From: Erythrophleum ivorense
Taxonomy: Eukaryota; Streptophyta; Magnoliopsida; Fabales; Fabaceae
Assembly: GCA_026724425.1 (NCBI GenBank)
Contig: JAIUCV010001139.1
Coordinates: 62,001 to 126,000 of the forward strand
Direction: 5' to 3'
Length of the DNA stretch: 64,000 nucleotides
Shown piece after piece: positions 32,435-43,842 of the stretch. Under the pieces are notes generated by a model. That model worked only from the letters and a program-made list of their open reading frames with translations, made no database searches and was not told the origin of the DNA. Both the position numbers and the translations under genes were made by a program. Within the stretch, counting starts at the first letter, position 1; the number at the start of each line of letters is the position of its first letter.

Positions 32435-34106
32435 TGATATACCTCTATTTTACACCCTTTTTACATCGTTTTTATATACTTTATGCATGGTTTTACCGTG
32501 GCTTTTTGCTTTAAAAGGTAGTTTTTATGCATATATAGTGCCAAGAGTCATTTCAGGTCAAAAGATGCAATTTGGAGCAAAACAAAGGCAAAGGTCCTCA
32601 AAGCAGCTTCATGCACTATCATTTACTTTGGAGGAGCCCCAAAAACATTCTACTCAATGGATTTCACCCAAACCAGTTCGCCGCGATGCCTACATGAGTT
32701 AGCTTTACAACGCAATTGGAATCATGCAATTTGGCCACGTAGAATGGGAGATAAGATCGTTTTAGTGAAGAGTATCAAATCAGCCGAAAACCGGACGTCT
32801 ACACCAACCGCTCGACCCAACCGGTCGGACAGGGCCTCCAAGGCTCCCGTCCGACCCGACCGTCCTTAACTGCACGAGGACACCGGTCGACCGAGCCGGT
32901 CGGACAGGGCCTCCAAGGCTCCCGTCCGACCCGACCTTCCTTCAAGTCCACGACCCATCCGGTCGACCGAGCCGGTCGGACAGGGCCTCCAAGGCTCCCG
33001 TCCAACCCGACATCCTTCCACCATCCCGTGCGCGCCCGACCATCATCCCGTGCGACCGTTCGACCGCCAGCTCGACCCGAGCACCAGCCCGACCGACCGG
33101 TCGACCGCCCCGCTCGACCGCGACACGCCTCGCTCGACCCGGCTCGTTTCCGAAGCCCGTTTTGCACGTTTTCAAGCCCAAACTTACACCGCCTCTTATG
33201 TTTCGACCAAGACCTAGGTCAAGCCGCCCTTCAACTTCTGAAGCATTATAAATACATCTTTTTAGCCTTGTAAAAGAAGAGAGCCACACATAGAGATACA
33301 AAATATTATTCAATAAAAGTTCTTATAGTTTTTGCTTTTCTTTCATTGTCTCCTTCAAGAGAGGATCTCGGATCTCTGTTCTTATGAACATGAATTCGAT
33401 TTCCTTCTCTATGTCTGAGTAGTTACCTTGTTAAGTGATAGGAAATCAAAGGATAGTGTTCATGCTTGCTTGATAATCAATATATAGAATTAGGGTTTAC
33501 ATAAACTCTTCACCTTTGCTTGTGTTCATTGCTTGGTGTTGATCTGGCCAATCAACATATGATCCTAGGTAGATTTGAGCCACGGAAGTGATGAATCATT
33601 CGCCTGAACTAGTATTTGGTGGGCAACTCTCTCTTAGACTGCGGAAGTTGATTTACTAGAGGTTGTGAACACTTGAGACTCGATCGAATTAATGCTTGTT
33701 TGATTATCTAAGGACATACCAAAAGTTTAGCGATTAGATAGATCAACATAGGGGTCGGAGCCACGGAAGTGGAAAGATCTAAATTAGTGTCTTGAGTTCT
33801 AGGTGGTACACATTCTTAAATCCCTAACAAATAGAACTTGCTTGCTTGAATCACTCATCCCGAGATTATCCTATTGCTTAGCACTTTCCATCCATTGATT
33901 TACAACTCTATTTGCTTTGTTTACTTGCTTTCTTTACTTGCTTTCAACGTGACAACAACCAAACTCATATTGCTTTCCTAGCTAAATCTCGATCTCATAC
34001 CTTGTAGTGCACTAACTGGTCCTTGTGTTCGATATACCCGTTGCTACTCTCGATCTGTGCACTTGCAGAAAAGGGGTAGAAATTGGGAAAAGTTTAATCC
34101 CCATCA
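32435..34106 (+). repeat. Athila-3 3' LTR
   Basis: A 1672-bp LTR with the full palindrome array (about 32812-33010). It is followed by tccat and the resumed gypsy B integrase. Confidence 0.94.
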
Positions 34107-34111
34107 TCCAT

Positions 34112-35720
34112 GCAGCCTCACAATCTCTCGCACAAACTTCCTAGCCAAGACAGCTGCTCCATCTGTCTTCTTGATGGCCAAGAAATGTGCTGACTTGGTC
34201 AAGCGATTCACAATGACCCAAATAGCATCGAATGTCCGTGAGATAGGCAATCCCACAACAAAATCCATAGTGATCATGTCCCACTTCCACTCTGGAATGG
34301 GCAAACACTGCAAAAGACCACTAGGCACCTGATGCTCTGCCTTGACCAAAGAACAAGTGTTGCACCTCGCAACCTAATCTGCCACATCTCTCTTCATCCC
34401 AACCCAATGATAATACCGTTTGAGGTCACGGTACATCTTGGTCGCACCCGGATGAATCGAAAACTTGCTCGAATGAGCCTCTATCAAAACCTCATGTCTC
34501 AACTCCACATCTTTGGGCACCCAAACTCGCCCACGAACCAAGATAGTCCCATTCGATGAGACCTGATACTCAGAACCAACCGCCTGCGTAGCATCAATCA
34601 AACCCTGATCACTCTGCTGCGCCACCCTGATCCTACTAAGTAAATCTGCCTGATCAGCTGCCTCTAAACCCAAAGGCTCCTCTGAAATAGCACAAAGCCG
34701 CAATGTACTAATCTCGCTGACCAAAGCCTCAACACCACGCTCTCTATCTGAATCAACCCTCCGTCGACTCAAAGCATCTGCCACCAAATTGGCCTTGCCC
34801 GGATGATAAACAATATCCAAGTCATAGTCTGCCAGAAACTCCACCCAACGCGTCTGCCTCGCATTCAGCAAAGGCTGAGTAAAGATATGCTATAGACTCT
34901 TGTGATCTGTAAAGATCTGCACTCTACCACCATAAAGATAAGATCTCAAAATCTTGAGGGCAAAAACCACTGCTCCCAACTCAAGATCATGTGTAGGACG
35001 GTTGCGCTCACTGCCCTGCAACTGCTTCGAAGCATAGGCAATCACTCTGCCCTCCTGCATCAAAACACAACCAAGTCCAACTCCTGAAGCATCTGTGTAC
35101 ACTACATATGGCTTCACCGGATCGGGTAATGCCAACACTGGTGTACTAGTCAACATCTCCTTGAGCTTCACAAAGCTCTCCTCGCACTCATGCGACCACA
35201 CAAACGGCACATCCTTGCCAGTCAACCTCGTCATCGGCTGAGACATACTCGCAAACCCCTTGACGAACCTCCTGTAGTAGCCTGCTAAACCCAGAAAACT
35301 CCTGATCTCGGTAGCACTACTCGGTCTAGGCCAATCTCTGATAGCCTCAATCTTAGCCGGATCCACAGAAACTCCCTCTGCAGAAACAATATGGCCAAGA
35401 AAACCCATCTCCCTCTGCCAAAAACTGCACTTGCTCAACTTAGCAAAAAGCTTCTGTTCTCGAAGCTTCTCTAAAACAAGCCTCAAATGCGTCGCATGCT
35501 CCTCTGGACTCCTTGAATACACCAAAATATCATCTATGAAAATGATGACAAACACATCCAGAAACTCCCTGAACACGTCGTTCATCAACCTCATGAAAGC
35601 TGCCGGCGCATTAGTCAAACCAAAAGGCATGACCACAAACTAAAAATGCCCATACCTCGTCCGAAAACCTGTCTTCCGGACATCTGCCTCATCTATCGGG
35701 ATCTGATGATAACCCGACGC
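34112..35720 (-). pseudogene. Gypsy B pol: part of reverse transcriptase, RNase H and start of integrase
   Basis: The segment between the two nested insertions. Reading leftwards: reverse transcriptase with FIDDILVYS and the thumb region, RNase H (YTDASGVGLGC, DHKSL), the tether, then the integrase zinc finger and first catalytic region (TMDFVVGLP). Nonsense codons lie at about 35637 (after GHF), 34887 (after KSL) and 34371 (Trp to stop before VARCNTC), so no full protein can be made. Otherwise it is highly similar to gypsy C. Confidence 0.9.
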
Positions 35721-35725
35721 CAAGT

Positions 35726-37369
35726 TGATATCATCATATTTTGCATGTTTTTACTTAGTATTTTCATATGTTTTCAAGTGCTTTCAATAAGGTTTTATGC
35801 CTTTGGAGGTAGTTTTCTTGTATTTGTTGGTTTTGGAGTCTTAACAGGTTAAAACATCAAAAAGGATTCAAAAAGGAGCAAAAGAGCCTCAAAACATGAT
35901 CCATGCAAGTTTCCAAGCCAAGAGCCTCAACAAAACTCCATTTGTCCGATTCTCGCATTCGGACAGAACCGGAGCATCCGAAAGATGACCGCGGCAAGGG
36001 GTCTTCCCGACGTCCAAAAATCATGATCTTGGTCTTGCTGGATATATATTTGAGTCATGCATCACAGCGAAGTGGAATAAAGCCATTTGGATCAACCATC
36101 AGGGAGAAAATCATTTTATACCGAGACATGTCCGGTTAGCGACAAGATGAAGCCCATGGAGGATCTCGCGTGTCTAATGGCCCAGAACACCGCGGTATAG
36201 GCCTTGGCTCGCTTGAGAAGAGGCTTAGCTATTATTTGGAGGCTTCCTTGGCGCAATCCCGGCCCATTCACGTCGCAAAAACTTCATGTCCAGCTCATCG
36301 GAAAGTTTCCATTTCCGGCACCTCATTACCCTAGGCGACTCCAGCCTATAAATACAAGCTTTTAGCCTCACGAAAAAGGGTGAGTCTCGTGCAAGAGGAG
36401 AGTGGCCGTCAGAGAGAGAGAGAAGCCCTAGGAGCTCGCCATCAAGGGAGAGGAGAAGGAGGCGCCGCTCAAGTCTTGCACTTGCACAAAATCTTGTTCT
36501 TGACATTTTTGTTTCTTTTCTTTTTCTCTTCTAAGTTTTGTATTGGATTCAAGAGTTATCAAGGGAGATTTCGACTTGTTCTTCAACAGAGAAGCTTCTT
36601 CTATCTCTTATCTCTTACTTATACTTGTGATTATGCTTTCAATCATGCTTTGCTTGCTTGTTTGCATCATGGCCGAGTAGATCTCTCGGTTAGGCCGAGG
36701 AGATCTATGGTGGCTGTGATGGTTTGATTGAGTTGCGCTTTAAATGGGATTTTAACTTATGGATCTTCACCTTTACTTGAACCTAATGCATGACTACTTA
36801 CCGTACATCTAGTGGTCTGATCATAGAGAGGTAGAACCACGACAGTGTTGCATCTAGCTCTCGAATCTAGTATTTGGTGAGCAATGGGTCATGACCAACG
36901 AAAGCTGAGTCATGGACCATTGTGAACAATTGAATCTTGCTCATCTTTTATGCATGTTTGCAACACTAATGGCCAACGAAAGCTGAGTACATTAGGTTGT
37001 TTTAAACATAGTGGTTGGAGCCACGAAAGTGGGAAAACCATACACTAGTGATTCATGTTCAATTCGGTTTTAAACTACATCCCAATGCAACTATCTTTTC
37101 ATCACATGCTCCATATGATTATCCTTTGCCTAACATTTGTTTCAAATTGCTTACAACTCTCATTTACTTATTTGCTTTTGTTTCCTTTCATTTTAGGTTC
37201 ACCACAACAACATATTTTCCGTTCTAGCTACTCATCAATCACCACAAGTTTGAAGCGAGATCACACCCTCCTTGTGTTCGACCCCGACTACAACACAGCT
37301 GTGCACTTGCAGCTCATTTTGGTTGGGTTATAAATATTAAAACTTGAAGCTAAACCCAGCCACACACCA
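35726..37369 (+). repeat. Athila-4 5' LTR
   Basis: A 1644-bp LTR starting tgatatcatca and ending cacacacca. It includes the TATA box at 36347-36354 and the conserved tail gctgtgcacttgcag. Confidence 0.93.
36347..36354 (+). promoter_or_regulatory. TATA box of Athila-4 LTR promoter
   Basis: TATAAATA in gcctataaatacaagc. The 3' LTR copy is at 41961-41968. Confidence 0.7.
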
Positions 37370-37375
37370 AGTTTT

Positions 37376-37393
37376 TGGCGCCGTTGCCGGGGA
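37376..37393 (+). promoter_or_regulatory. Athila-4 primer binding site
   Basis: TGGCGCCGTTGCCGGGGA, complementary to tRNA-Asp. Confidence 0.88.
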
Positions 37394-37578
37394 GGCTGTC
37401 GCTTTTCCTTCAAACTTTTTGATTGATTTTTAGTCTAGTTCTTATTTTCTTGCATTTCACTTTCTGTTTTTCATAAAACCTTAAAAACTCATAAAAATTT
37501 TACTTAAATCTCTTCCTTTGTGTGTCTTAGGTGGAAGACAAGAAGACCTAACTCCAACAACACACTAGAAGAGAAAGA

Positions 37579-38664
37579 ATGGGCTTGATGAGCTTTTATG
37601 CACATCCCCCGCCGGTTAGTCCGCACATAGTGAAAGTGGACTACATTGGTGGAAAATTTGTGTATAAGCACGTCTATCAAGGAGCTAAATACCAGCCTAA
37701 GCAACATGTCTACCCTCAAGGGATCTGTCAAGTGGAGTTGCCTTTCACTTTCCCTCAAGCTGTTGCACCGGCTCAACAAGAAGAGAAGATAGATGTAGTC
37801 TTTGAAAGATACATGGAGGAGCAAAGACAAATCAACAAAAACCTCTGTGAGAAGCTAGATCATATGTTCACTGATCTTTGCAGCAAGTTTGAGTCTCTCT
37901 CCACTCATGTCCAGAAGTTGGAGGTTCACTCCGTCCTAACCGCGGAAGCCGTAAGGAAGCAAAATGAGGTAAACCCTCAAACATTTTGTAGTGCTGTCCT
38001 ATCTAAGGAGAACCAGCTCGCCCTTGTCCCTACACTATCTCAAGAAGGAGAAAAAGAAGCTGATCCTAAGGAGAGCCAGAAACCGGAGCTGTTTCCAGGG
38101 GAGTCAAGAAGAGCTTACACCGGTGTGGTCATAGACTTCATGAGAAGCCGCATGTCACTAGGAAATATCCGACAAGATGTTTTCTATCAAAGCACCGACT
38201 TCAAGACAGCACCAAGAGAGATCAAACTACCACCGGATAAGACTTCTAACATGCCAAAGAAAGGATCCATAATGCCTAAAGACGCCAAGGAGAGTGACCC
38301 CTATCCAAAACCGAAAGTGGCCATGAAACCGTCAAAGCTGAAACATAAAGATGTCTTCAAGGATATCTATTCGGTTTTGCTCCATACCTTGGACGAAAAT
38401 GAAGCTGATGAGGAGCCTGATGGAGTACATAAGTCCTTTGCCAAGATGATAATCCTTACCCCTAAGGATCCAGACCCAAAAGAAGCTCACACCGCAAAGG
38501 AGAAGCTCATGAACACCTTAAAGCTCTTCCCGAGGGCATTTGTCTTCAAAGATGGCATAGGAGATGATCTTGGCGTGCCCAGACCACCACGAAAGCCCCC
38601 TGATCCGGAGAATGGAGAAGCTAAAGGGATCCCAAACCCTTTAGTTGAGCTCATCCGCACCTAA
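37579..38664 (+). CDS. Truncated Athila-like Gag (C-terminal fragment), open frame
   Basis: A 361-codon frame. The N-terminal 80 residues are of unclear origin. Residues about 75-125 match the Gag coiled coil of Athila-1 (EKLDHMFTDLCSKFESLSTHVQKLEV against EKMNTLF and HVKKLEV). Residues about 180-205 resemble the end of the protease domain (TGVVIDFMRSRMSLGNIRQDVFY against AGAIMDWPNRRISLANVNKSVFY of Athila-3). The C-terminus (FAKM, LMNTLKLFPRAF) matches the tail of the Athila-1 gene. The capsid domain and protease active site are missing. It may bind other Gag proteins through the coiled coil; that is inference. Confidence 0.75.
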   Translation: MGLMSFYAHPPPVSPHIVKVDYIGGKFVYKHVYQGAKYQPKQHVYPQGICQVELPFTFPQAVAPAQQEEKIDVVFERYMEEQRQINKNLCEKLDHMFTDLCSKFESLSTHVQKLEVHSVLTAEAVRKQNEVNPQTFCSAVLSKENQLALVPTLSQEGEKEADPKESQKPELFPGESRRAYTGVVIDFMRSRMSLGNIRQDVFYQSTDFKTAPREIKLPPDKTSNMPKKGSIMPKDAKESDPYPKPKVAMKPSKLKHKDVFKDIYSVLLHTLDENEADEEPDGVHKSFAKMIILTPKDPDPKEAHTAKEKLMNTLKLFPRAFVFKDGIGDDLGVPRPPRKPPDPENGEAKGIPNPLVELIRT

Positions 38665-38707
38665 AAAGAAAAAGGAGTCAAGCTAAATGACTTAAAACAA
38701 AGCGCTT

Positions 38708-38725
38708 TGTGGGAGGCAACCCACA
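38708..38725 (+). other. Conserved RNA hairpin after the coding frame (Athila-4)
   Basis: TGTGGG-AGGCAA-CCCACA. Compared with Athila-1 and -3 the second base pair is G-C instead of A-T, with the loop unchanged, so the stem is kept by a compensatory change. Confidence 0.7.
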
Positions 38726-40340
38726 TGGTTTTTATTTTCATTTTAAATTTTCATATCATTATTGCATGCATAACTACTTAGTTTTATTTTTCAGGAATTT
38801 TTAAAATTGCATAAAAAAACAAAAAAATGTTTTTAGGATGAAGAACCAAAAGGAGACCAAAACAAGAAAGTGACCCACCCTTTGTTCCCACCCTTGTAGA
38901 AGGCGAAATCTCCAATCAAGGTAAGTAAATTCTCCTAATGCATTCATTAAAAACCATCTTTGATCCTCACTTGATAAGCATTTGAACCTTGAACTTCATT
39001 AGTTACATTTAATGGTTTAAATTGCTTAATATTGATGGTTAATGAATGAGAATGAATCTTAACTTGTCAAACTCAATTTATGCATTGATTTCACTGATGT
39101 TAAACTATTTCAGAACTTTGGGATCCCTAACCAAGACCCAACATGTTTTTATAGTTTATATCATATTCTCTTAGATTATGAACTTCAAGTTGGTTACTTG
39201 GGGATCTCAATCTAAGACCGGACCTAACAGTGATTTCAAGTGTTTTGCAAGGACTTAACTATTTGACAGGAGAGATATCAAGGAGAGTTGCTGAAACCAA
39301 CCAAAACCACAAACCACATGGCGGTTTAAAGGCGGTTTCAAAGGAGAACCAAACAAAGGAACAAAGAACATGGCGGGCACACTCTGTAATGATAAAGGAG
39401 GATCAAAGAATCCCTTTGGTCGAAGAAAATCACCAAACGGTCGAGTAGATTTCAAGATATCCCATCCGGCGAGATTCTCTCGGCCAAACGGGTGCAAAGG
39501 AGGACAAACATCAACCATCTCCCAAACCACGTGACCGATGTCCACCAAACTTCACAGGCGGCTACACAGCACCATGTTGGTCGGCAAATCCAAAAGATAG
39601 GACGGAGAAATGTTGACGGATCAAGAGATATGCAAAGTTGCCTCATCCGGTCGATAGCGGTGCACCGAAGGCCGACAAAAACCAAATCACGGCATCGAGA
39701 CACCACCAGCTGGAGATGGATCCTTGGAGCTTCAAAATCATTATTCCAGAAGAAAATCAAGGAACAAACGAGCCAATCACAAAGAAGTCAAGAAAACTCT
39801 TCCCGGAGCCACATTGACCACTTTTTGAAGGATCCCCCAATCCACTCGTTCGTTTGACCTCCAACTTCACCAGTGATCATAAAATATGGGGTTGGTCGAT
39901 GAAATTTCAAGATAGTTCAGAGAATTCTTCATCATTCGAGCTGTGGTCCATTGCACTATCATCCGGTCGACCGAATGGACCACCAAATGAAGAATCTCCC
40001 AAACCGCTCGTTCGTTTGACCCCAAACTTCACCAGTGTTCCTAAAATATTAGGTTGGTCGATGAAATTTCAATATGGGTCAGTAAAATCTTCACGGTTTG
40101 AGCTGTGGTTCATGGCACTCTTCTCGGGTCGACCAAATGAGCCCAACTCGACCAAAACGCCAACCGGCGAGAATCAGGCCTGGAAATTCAAAACTCACCG
40201 ACCAATCATGTCTAAAGAGGAACCCTATTCAGTTATCCGACCCTGATCTTCATCACAATTGGTCATCACTTGGTAACATCATCCTACACTTTCCCTTTTC
40301 AAATTTATTACATATTTTTCTCCTCTTAATCTGATTTTTC
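38726..40340 (+). other. Athila-4 spacer with a 162-bp tandem duplication
   Basis: No recognised gene. Between 39842 and about 40165 a 162-bp unit occurs twice in tandem (second copy at 40004). It is open in one frame and gives GWSMKF and FELW in both copies. The remainder (38900-39230) is AT-rich. Confidence 0.55.
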
Positions 40341-41339
40341 TTACACCGGGACGGTGCAAGTCAAGTCTGGGGGGATTATACTAATGAGTTTGTTCATTTT
40401 GACATTTCATCTTGCATCATTTTTCTTTTCATTGAGTCGTTTTTATTGAGTCAAAATTTTTGTCGAGAATTATAACCTTATCTTGGACCTAACCATTGTT
40501 GTGTCTATGTTTAAGTGACCATTAATCAGTATTTGGCAGTCCACTTCATCACATGTGCACCATGAGTGGATCGATCTACCAGAAACATCCACATCTCTAA
40601 GGGCATAAGAAGGATCCATTTTTGACTCCACGCCTTAATGAACTTAACCTTCTCAGCTAGGGGCTTGGTTTTACAAAGGGCACGACTCCTCATCCTCACC
40701 AATAAGTGAAAGTCTATGTGAGTTCGGTTTCCCCTCTCTCTCCCCTTCAAATTTAAGAAAAAGCATCAAGGTCCAAGTAACCGGGGATTAGGTGGCTACA
40801 ACCATCAATACTCGCGTCTATGGAAGGCCATTTGATTCAAGTAACCGGGGATTAGGTGGCTACAACCATCAATACTCGCGTCTATGGAAGATCCACCAAA
40901 AACCTCCACAAAGAGGAGAAGAAGTCGAATAAAAAAAAATACCATGCTACCCTAAAAAAGGGATGAATCGACTTAAGGAGTGAGAAGAGAGAGAGGTGAG
41001 GCATGAGCCGAGACAAGTGTCTAAACACAAGAGGATGAGTAAGAGTCCCTAAACCCTTTGATCGATATTCCCTAGTTGAGACCACACCTTTAGAAACTAA
41101 AAGAGTCAAAGGTGGCGAATTTGGATGGTCTAAAGAGAAGTGGATTGCTTTGGGACGATTGCAAAACTCACGGTATGTACTTCCTTGTTCTTAATTCTTA
41201 ATGCCGCTGCTGATTCATGTGGATTACTAAAACAAAGGTCGACATGGATTTCCAAAAGATTTGAGAGTTCTCACGTTTTCAAACCTCTTTTCCTTTCTTA
41301 GTTTGCTTGAGGACAAGCAAAGGCTAAGTCTGGGGGAGT
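40341..41339 (+). promoter_or_regulatory. Athila-4 conserved 3' region and polypurine tract
   Basis: Contains ttacaccgggacggtgcaag with an internal purine tract tctgggggga; a 64-bp tandem duplication at 40774-40901; a stem AAGTCGA (40922-40928) with TCGACTT (40968-40974) around CCCT and AGGG; hairpin TTTGCTTG-AGGA-CAAGCAAA at 41302-41321; polypurine tract 41329-41339. Positions match those in Athila-1 and -3 although the sequence in the stems has changed. Confidence 0.7.
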
Positions 41340-42982
41340 TGATATCATCATATTTTGCATGTTTTTACTTAGTATTTTCATATGTTTTCAAGTGCTTTCA
41401 ATAAGGTTTTATGCCTTTGGAGGTAGTTTTCTTGTATTTGTTGGTTTTGGAGTCTTAACAGGTTAAAACATCAAAAAGGATTCAAAAAGGAGCAAAAGAG
41501 CCTCAAAACATGATCCATGCAAGTTTCCAAGCCAAGAGCCTCAACAAAACTCCATTTGTCCGATTCTCGCATTCGGACAGAACCGGAGCATCCGAAAGAT
41601 GACCGCGGCAAGGGGTCTTCCCGACGTCCAAAAATCATGATCTTGGTCTTGCTGGATATATATTTGAGTCATGCATCACATTGAAGTGGAATCAAGCCAT
41701 TTGGATCAACCATCAGGGAGAAAATCATTTTATACCGAGACATGTCCGGTTAGCGACAAGATGAAGCCCATGGAGGATCTCGCGTGTCTAATGGCCCAGA
41801 ACACCGCGGTATAGGCCTTGGCTCGCTTGAGAAGAGGCTTAGCTATTATTTGGAGGCTTCCTTGGCGCAATCCCGGCCCATTCACGTCGCAAAAACTTCA
41901 TGTCCAGCTCATCGGAAAGTTTCCATTTCCGGCACCTCATTACCCTAGGCGACTCCAGCCTATAAATACAAGCTTTTAGCCTCACGAAAAAGGGTGAGTC
42001 TCGTGCAAGAGGAGAGTGGCCGTCAGAGAGAGAGAGAAGCCCTAGGAGCTCGCCATCAAGGGAGAGGAGAAGGAGGCGCCGCTCAAGTCTTGCACTTGCA
42101 CAAAATCTTGTTCTTGACATTTTTGTTTCTTTTCTTTTTCTCTTCTAAGTTTTGTATTGGATTCAAGAGTTATCAAGGGAGATTTCGACTTGTTCTTCAA
42201 CAGAGAAGCTTCTTCTATCTCTTATCTCTTACTTATACTTGTGATTATGCTTTCAATCATGCTTTGCTTGCTTGTTTGCATCATGGCCGAGTAGATCTCT
42301 CGGTTAGGCCGAGGAGATCTATGGTGGCTGTGATGGTTTGATTGAGTTGCGCTTTAAATGGGATTTTAACTTATGGATCTTCACCTTTACTTGAACCTAA
42401 TGCATGACTACTTACCGTACATCTAGTGGTCTGATCATAGAGAGGTAGAACCACGACAGTGTTGCATCTAGCTCTCGAATCTAGTATTTGGTGAGCAATG
42501 GGTCATGACCAACGAAAGCTGAGTCATGGACCATTGTGAACAATTGAATCTTGCTCATCTTTTATGCATGTTTGCAACACTAATGGCCAACGAAAGCTGA
42601 GTACATTAGGTTGTTTTAAACATAGTGGTTGGAGCCACGAAAGTGGGAAAACCATACACTAGTGATTCATGTTCAATTCGGTTTTAAACTACATCCCAAT
42701 GCAACTATCTTTTCATCACATGCTCCATATGATTATCCTTTGCCTAACATTTGTTTCAAATTGCTTACAACTCTCATTTACTTATTTGCTTTTGTTTCCT
42801 TTCATTTTAGGTTCACCACAACAACATATTTTCCGTTCTAGCTACTTCTCAATCACCACAAGTTTGAAGCGAGATCACACCCTCCTTGTGTTCGACCCCG
42901 ACTACAACACAGCTGTGCACTTGCAGCTCATTTTGGTTGGGTTATAAATATTAAAACTTGAAGCTAAACCCAGCCCCCATCA
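41340..42982 (+). repeat. Athila-4 3' LTR
   Basis: A 1643-bp LTR nearly identical to the 5' LTR, except that it ends gcccccatca where the 5' LTR ends gccacacacca. It is followed by caagt. Confidence 0.93.
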
Positions 42983-42987
42983 CAAGT

Positions 42988-43842
42988 CAATCTTGGAGAA
43001 CCAAGTAGCATCTCTCAACTGATCCAACAACTCATCGATCCTCGGAAGTGGGTACCTGTTCTTCACTGTGACTCGGTTAAGTCCCCGGTAATCAATGCAC
43101 AACCGAAAACTGCCATCATTCTTCTTCACAAACAACACTGGTGCTCCCCAAGGCGAAACACTAGGTCTGATGAACCCTTTACTCAAAAGGTCCTCTAGCT
43201 GCTTCTTCAGCTCTGCCATCTCTGCTGGAGCCATCCTGTAAGGTGTCTTCGATATCGGAGCTGTCCCGGGCTCTAATTCAATCGTGAAAGGATCTGACCG
43301 AGATGGTGGCAATCCCTTCAGCGACCGAAATACATCCTCAAAATCCTGGACAACCTGAATATCCTACAAATCCACCTCACCACTGGACTCCGTCATGGTA
43401 ATCGTCGCCAAATAGGCTTCGCAGCCCCGCTCTAACAACTGCTCTGCCTGAATAGCTGAGATCACTATACTCCCTGAAGTCGGTCTCACTCCCAGATAAA
43501 CCAACTTCCCTGCATCTCGCTCAAACACCACTCTACCTCTGTAGCAATCCAGATGAACTCGGTATAAGGATAACCAGTCCATCCCCAAAATCACGTCATA
43601 CAGCTCCACCGGGCTGATGACCAAATCTGCTGGCATTGACTGCCCCGCAATCTGCACATCAACTGCTCTAACTCTGCCCGAAGTAGCCAGATAACCACCA
43701 CCGGTTACCTTGACAGTGCCTGAAGCCTCGCCACTGCTACTCCGAATACCACTACTCTCAGCTCTCTCCGGAGTAATGAAGCAATTAGATTCTCCCGAGT
43801 CAAACAACACGTGCGACTCAAATCCACCAACTATCAAGGTCC
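42988..43842 (-). pseudogene. Gypsy B protease and N-terminal reverse transcriptase
   Basis: Starts (right end) at the 3' splice site of the gag-pol intron with GTLIVGGFESHVLFDSG, the retropepsin-like protease of chromoviruses; the residue after the DSG motif is Glu where gypsy C has Ala (DSGES against DSGAS). The domain continues to LGMDWL. A nonsense TAG after SSGEVDL (about 43361-43363) separates it from the linker and reverse transcriptase N-terminus (PYRMAPAEMAELKKQLEDLL, RLCIDYRGLNRVTVKNRYPLPRIDELL), which ends at the Athila-4 insertion. Confidence 0.88.

Larger units (their letters stand above)
26333..34106 (+). mobile_element. Athila-3: gag-protease-only Athila-like element
   Basis: A 7774-bp element inserted in gypsy B integrase. 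Flanks are tccgt (26328-26332) and tccat (34107-34111), a duplication with one change. LTRs start tgatatacc and end taatccccatca. It has an Asp-tRNA primer site, one intact 866-codon gag-protease frame, a conserved hairpin, a 21-bp minisatellite, the conserved Athila 3' region and a polypurine tract. There is no reverse transcriptase, RNase H, integrase or ORF-1-like gene. LTRs differ at only about seven positions outside one 26-bp deletion, so it inserted very recently and must have used enzymes from another element. Confidence 0.94.
35726..42982 (+). mobile_element. Athila-4: strongly reduced Athila-like element
   Basis: A 7257-bp element in gypsy B reverse transcriptase, with the perfect duplication caagt (35721-35725 and 42983-42987). 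LTRs are about 1644 bp, of a different subfamily from Athila-1 and -3 (no TCGACC array). It has an Asp-tRNA primer site, one 361-codon frame covering only Gag and post-protease C-terminal parts, the conserved hairpin, the conserved 3' region and a polypurine tract. No capsid domain, no protease core, no pol. LTRs differ by only a handful of bases apart from their last nine or so, so it is very young and must have been mobilised in trans. Confidence 0.94.

Noticed and set aside
36225..36506. Minus-strand 93-residue frame, repeated exactly at 41839-42120
   Set aside because: The exact repetition is due to the two Athila-4 LTRs. It overlaps the TATA box and leader, and has no domain.
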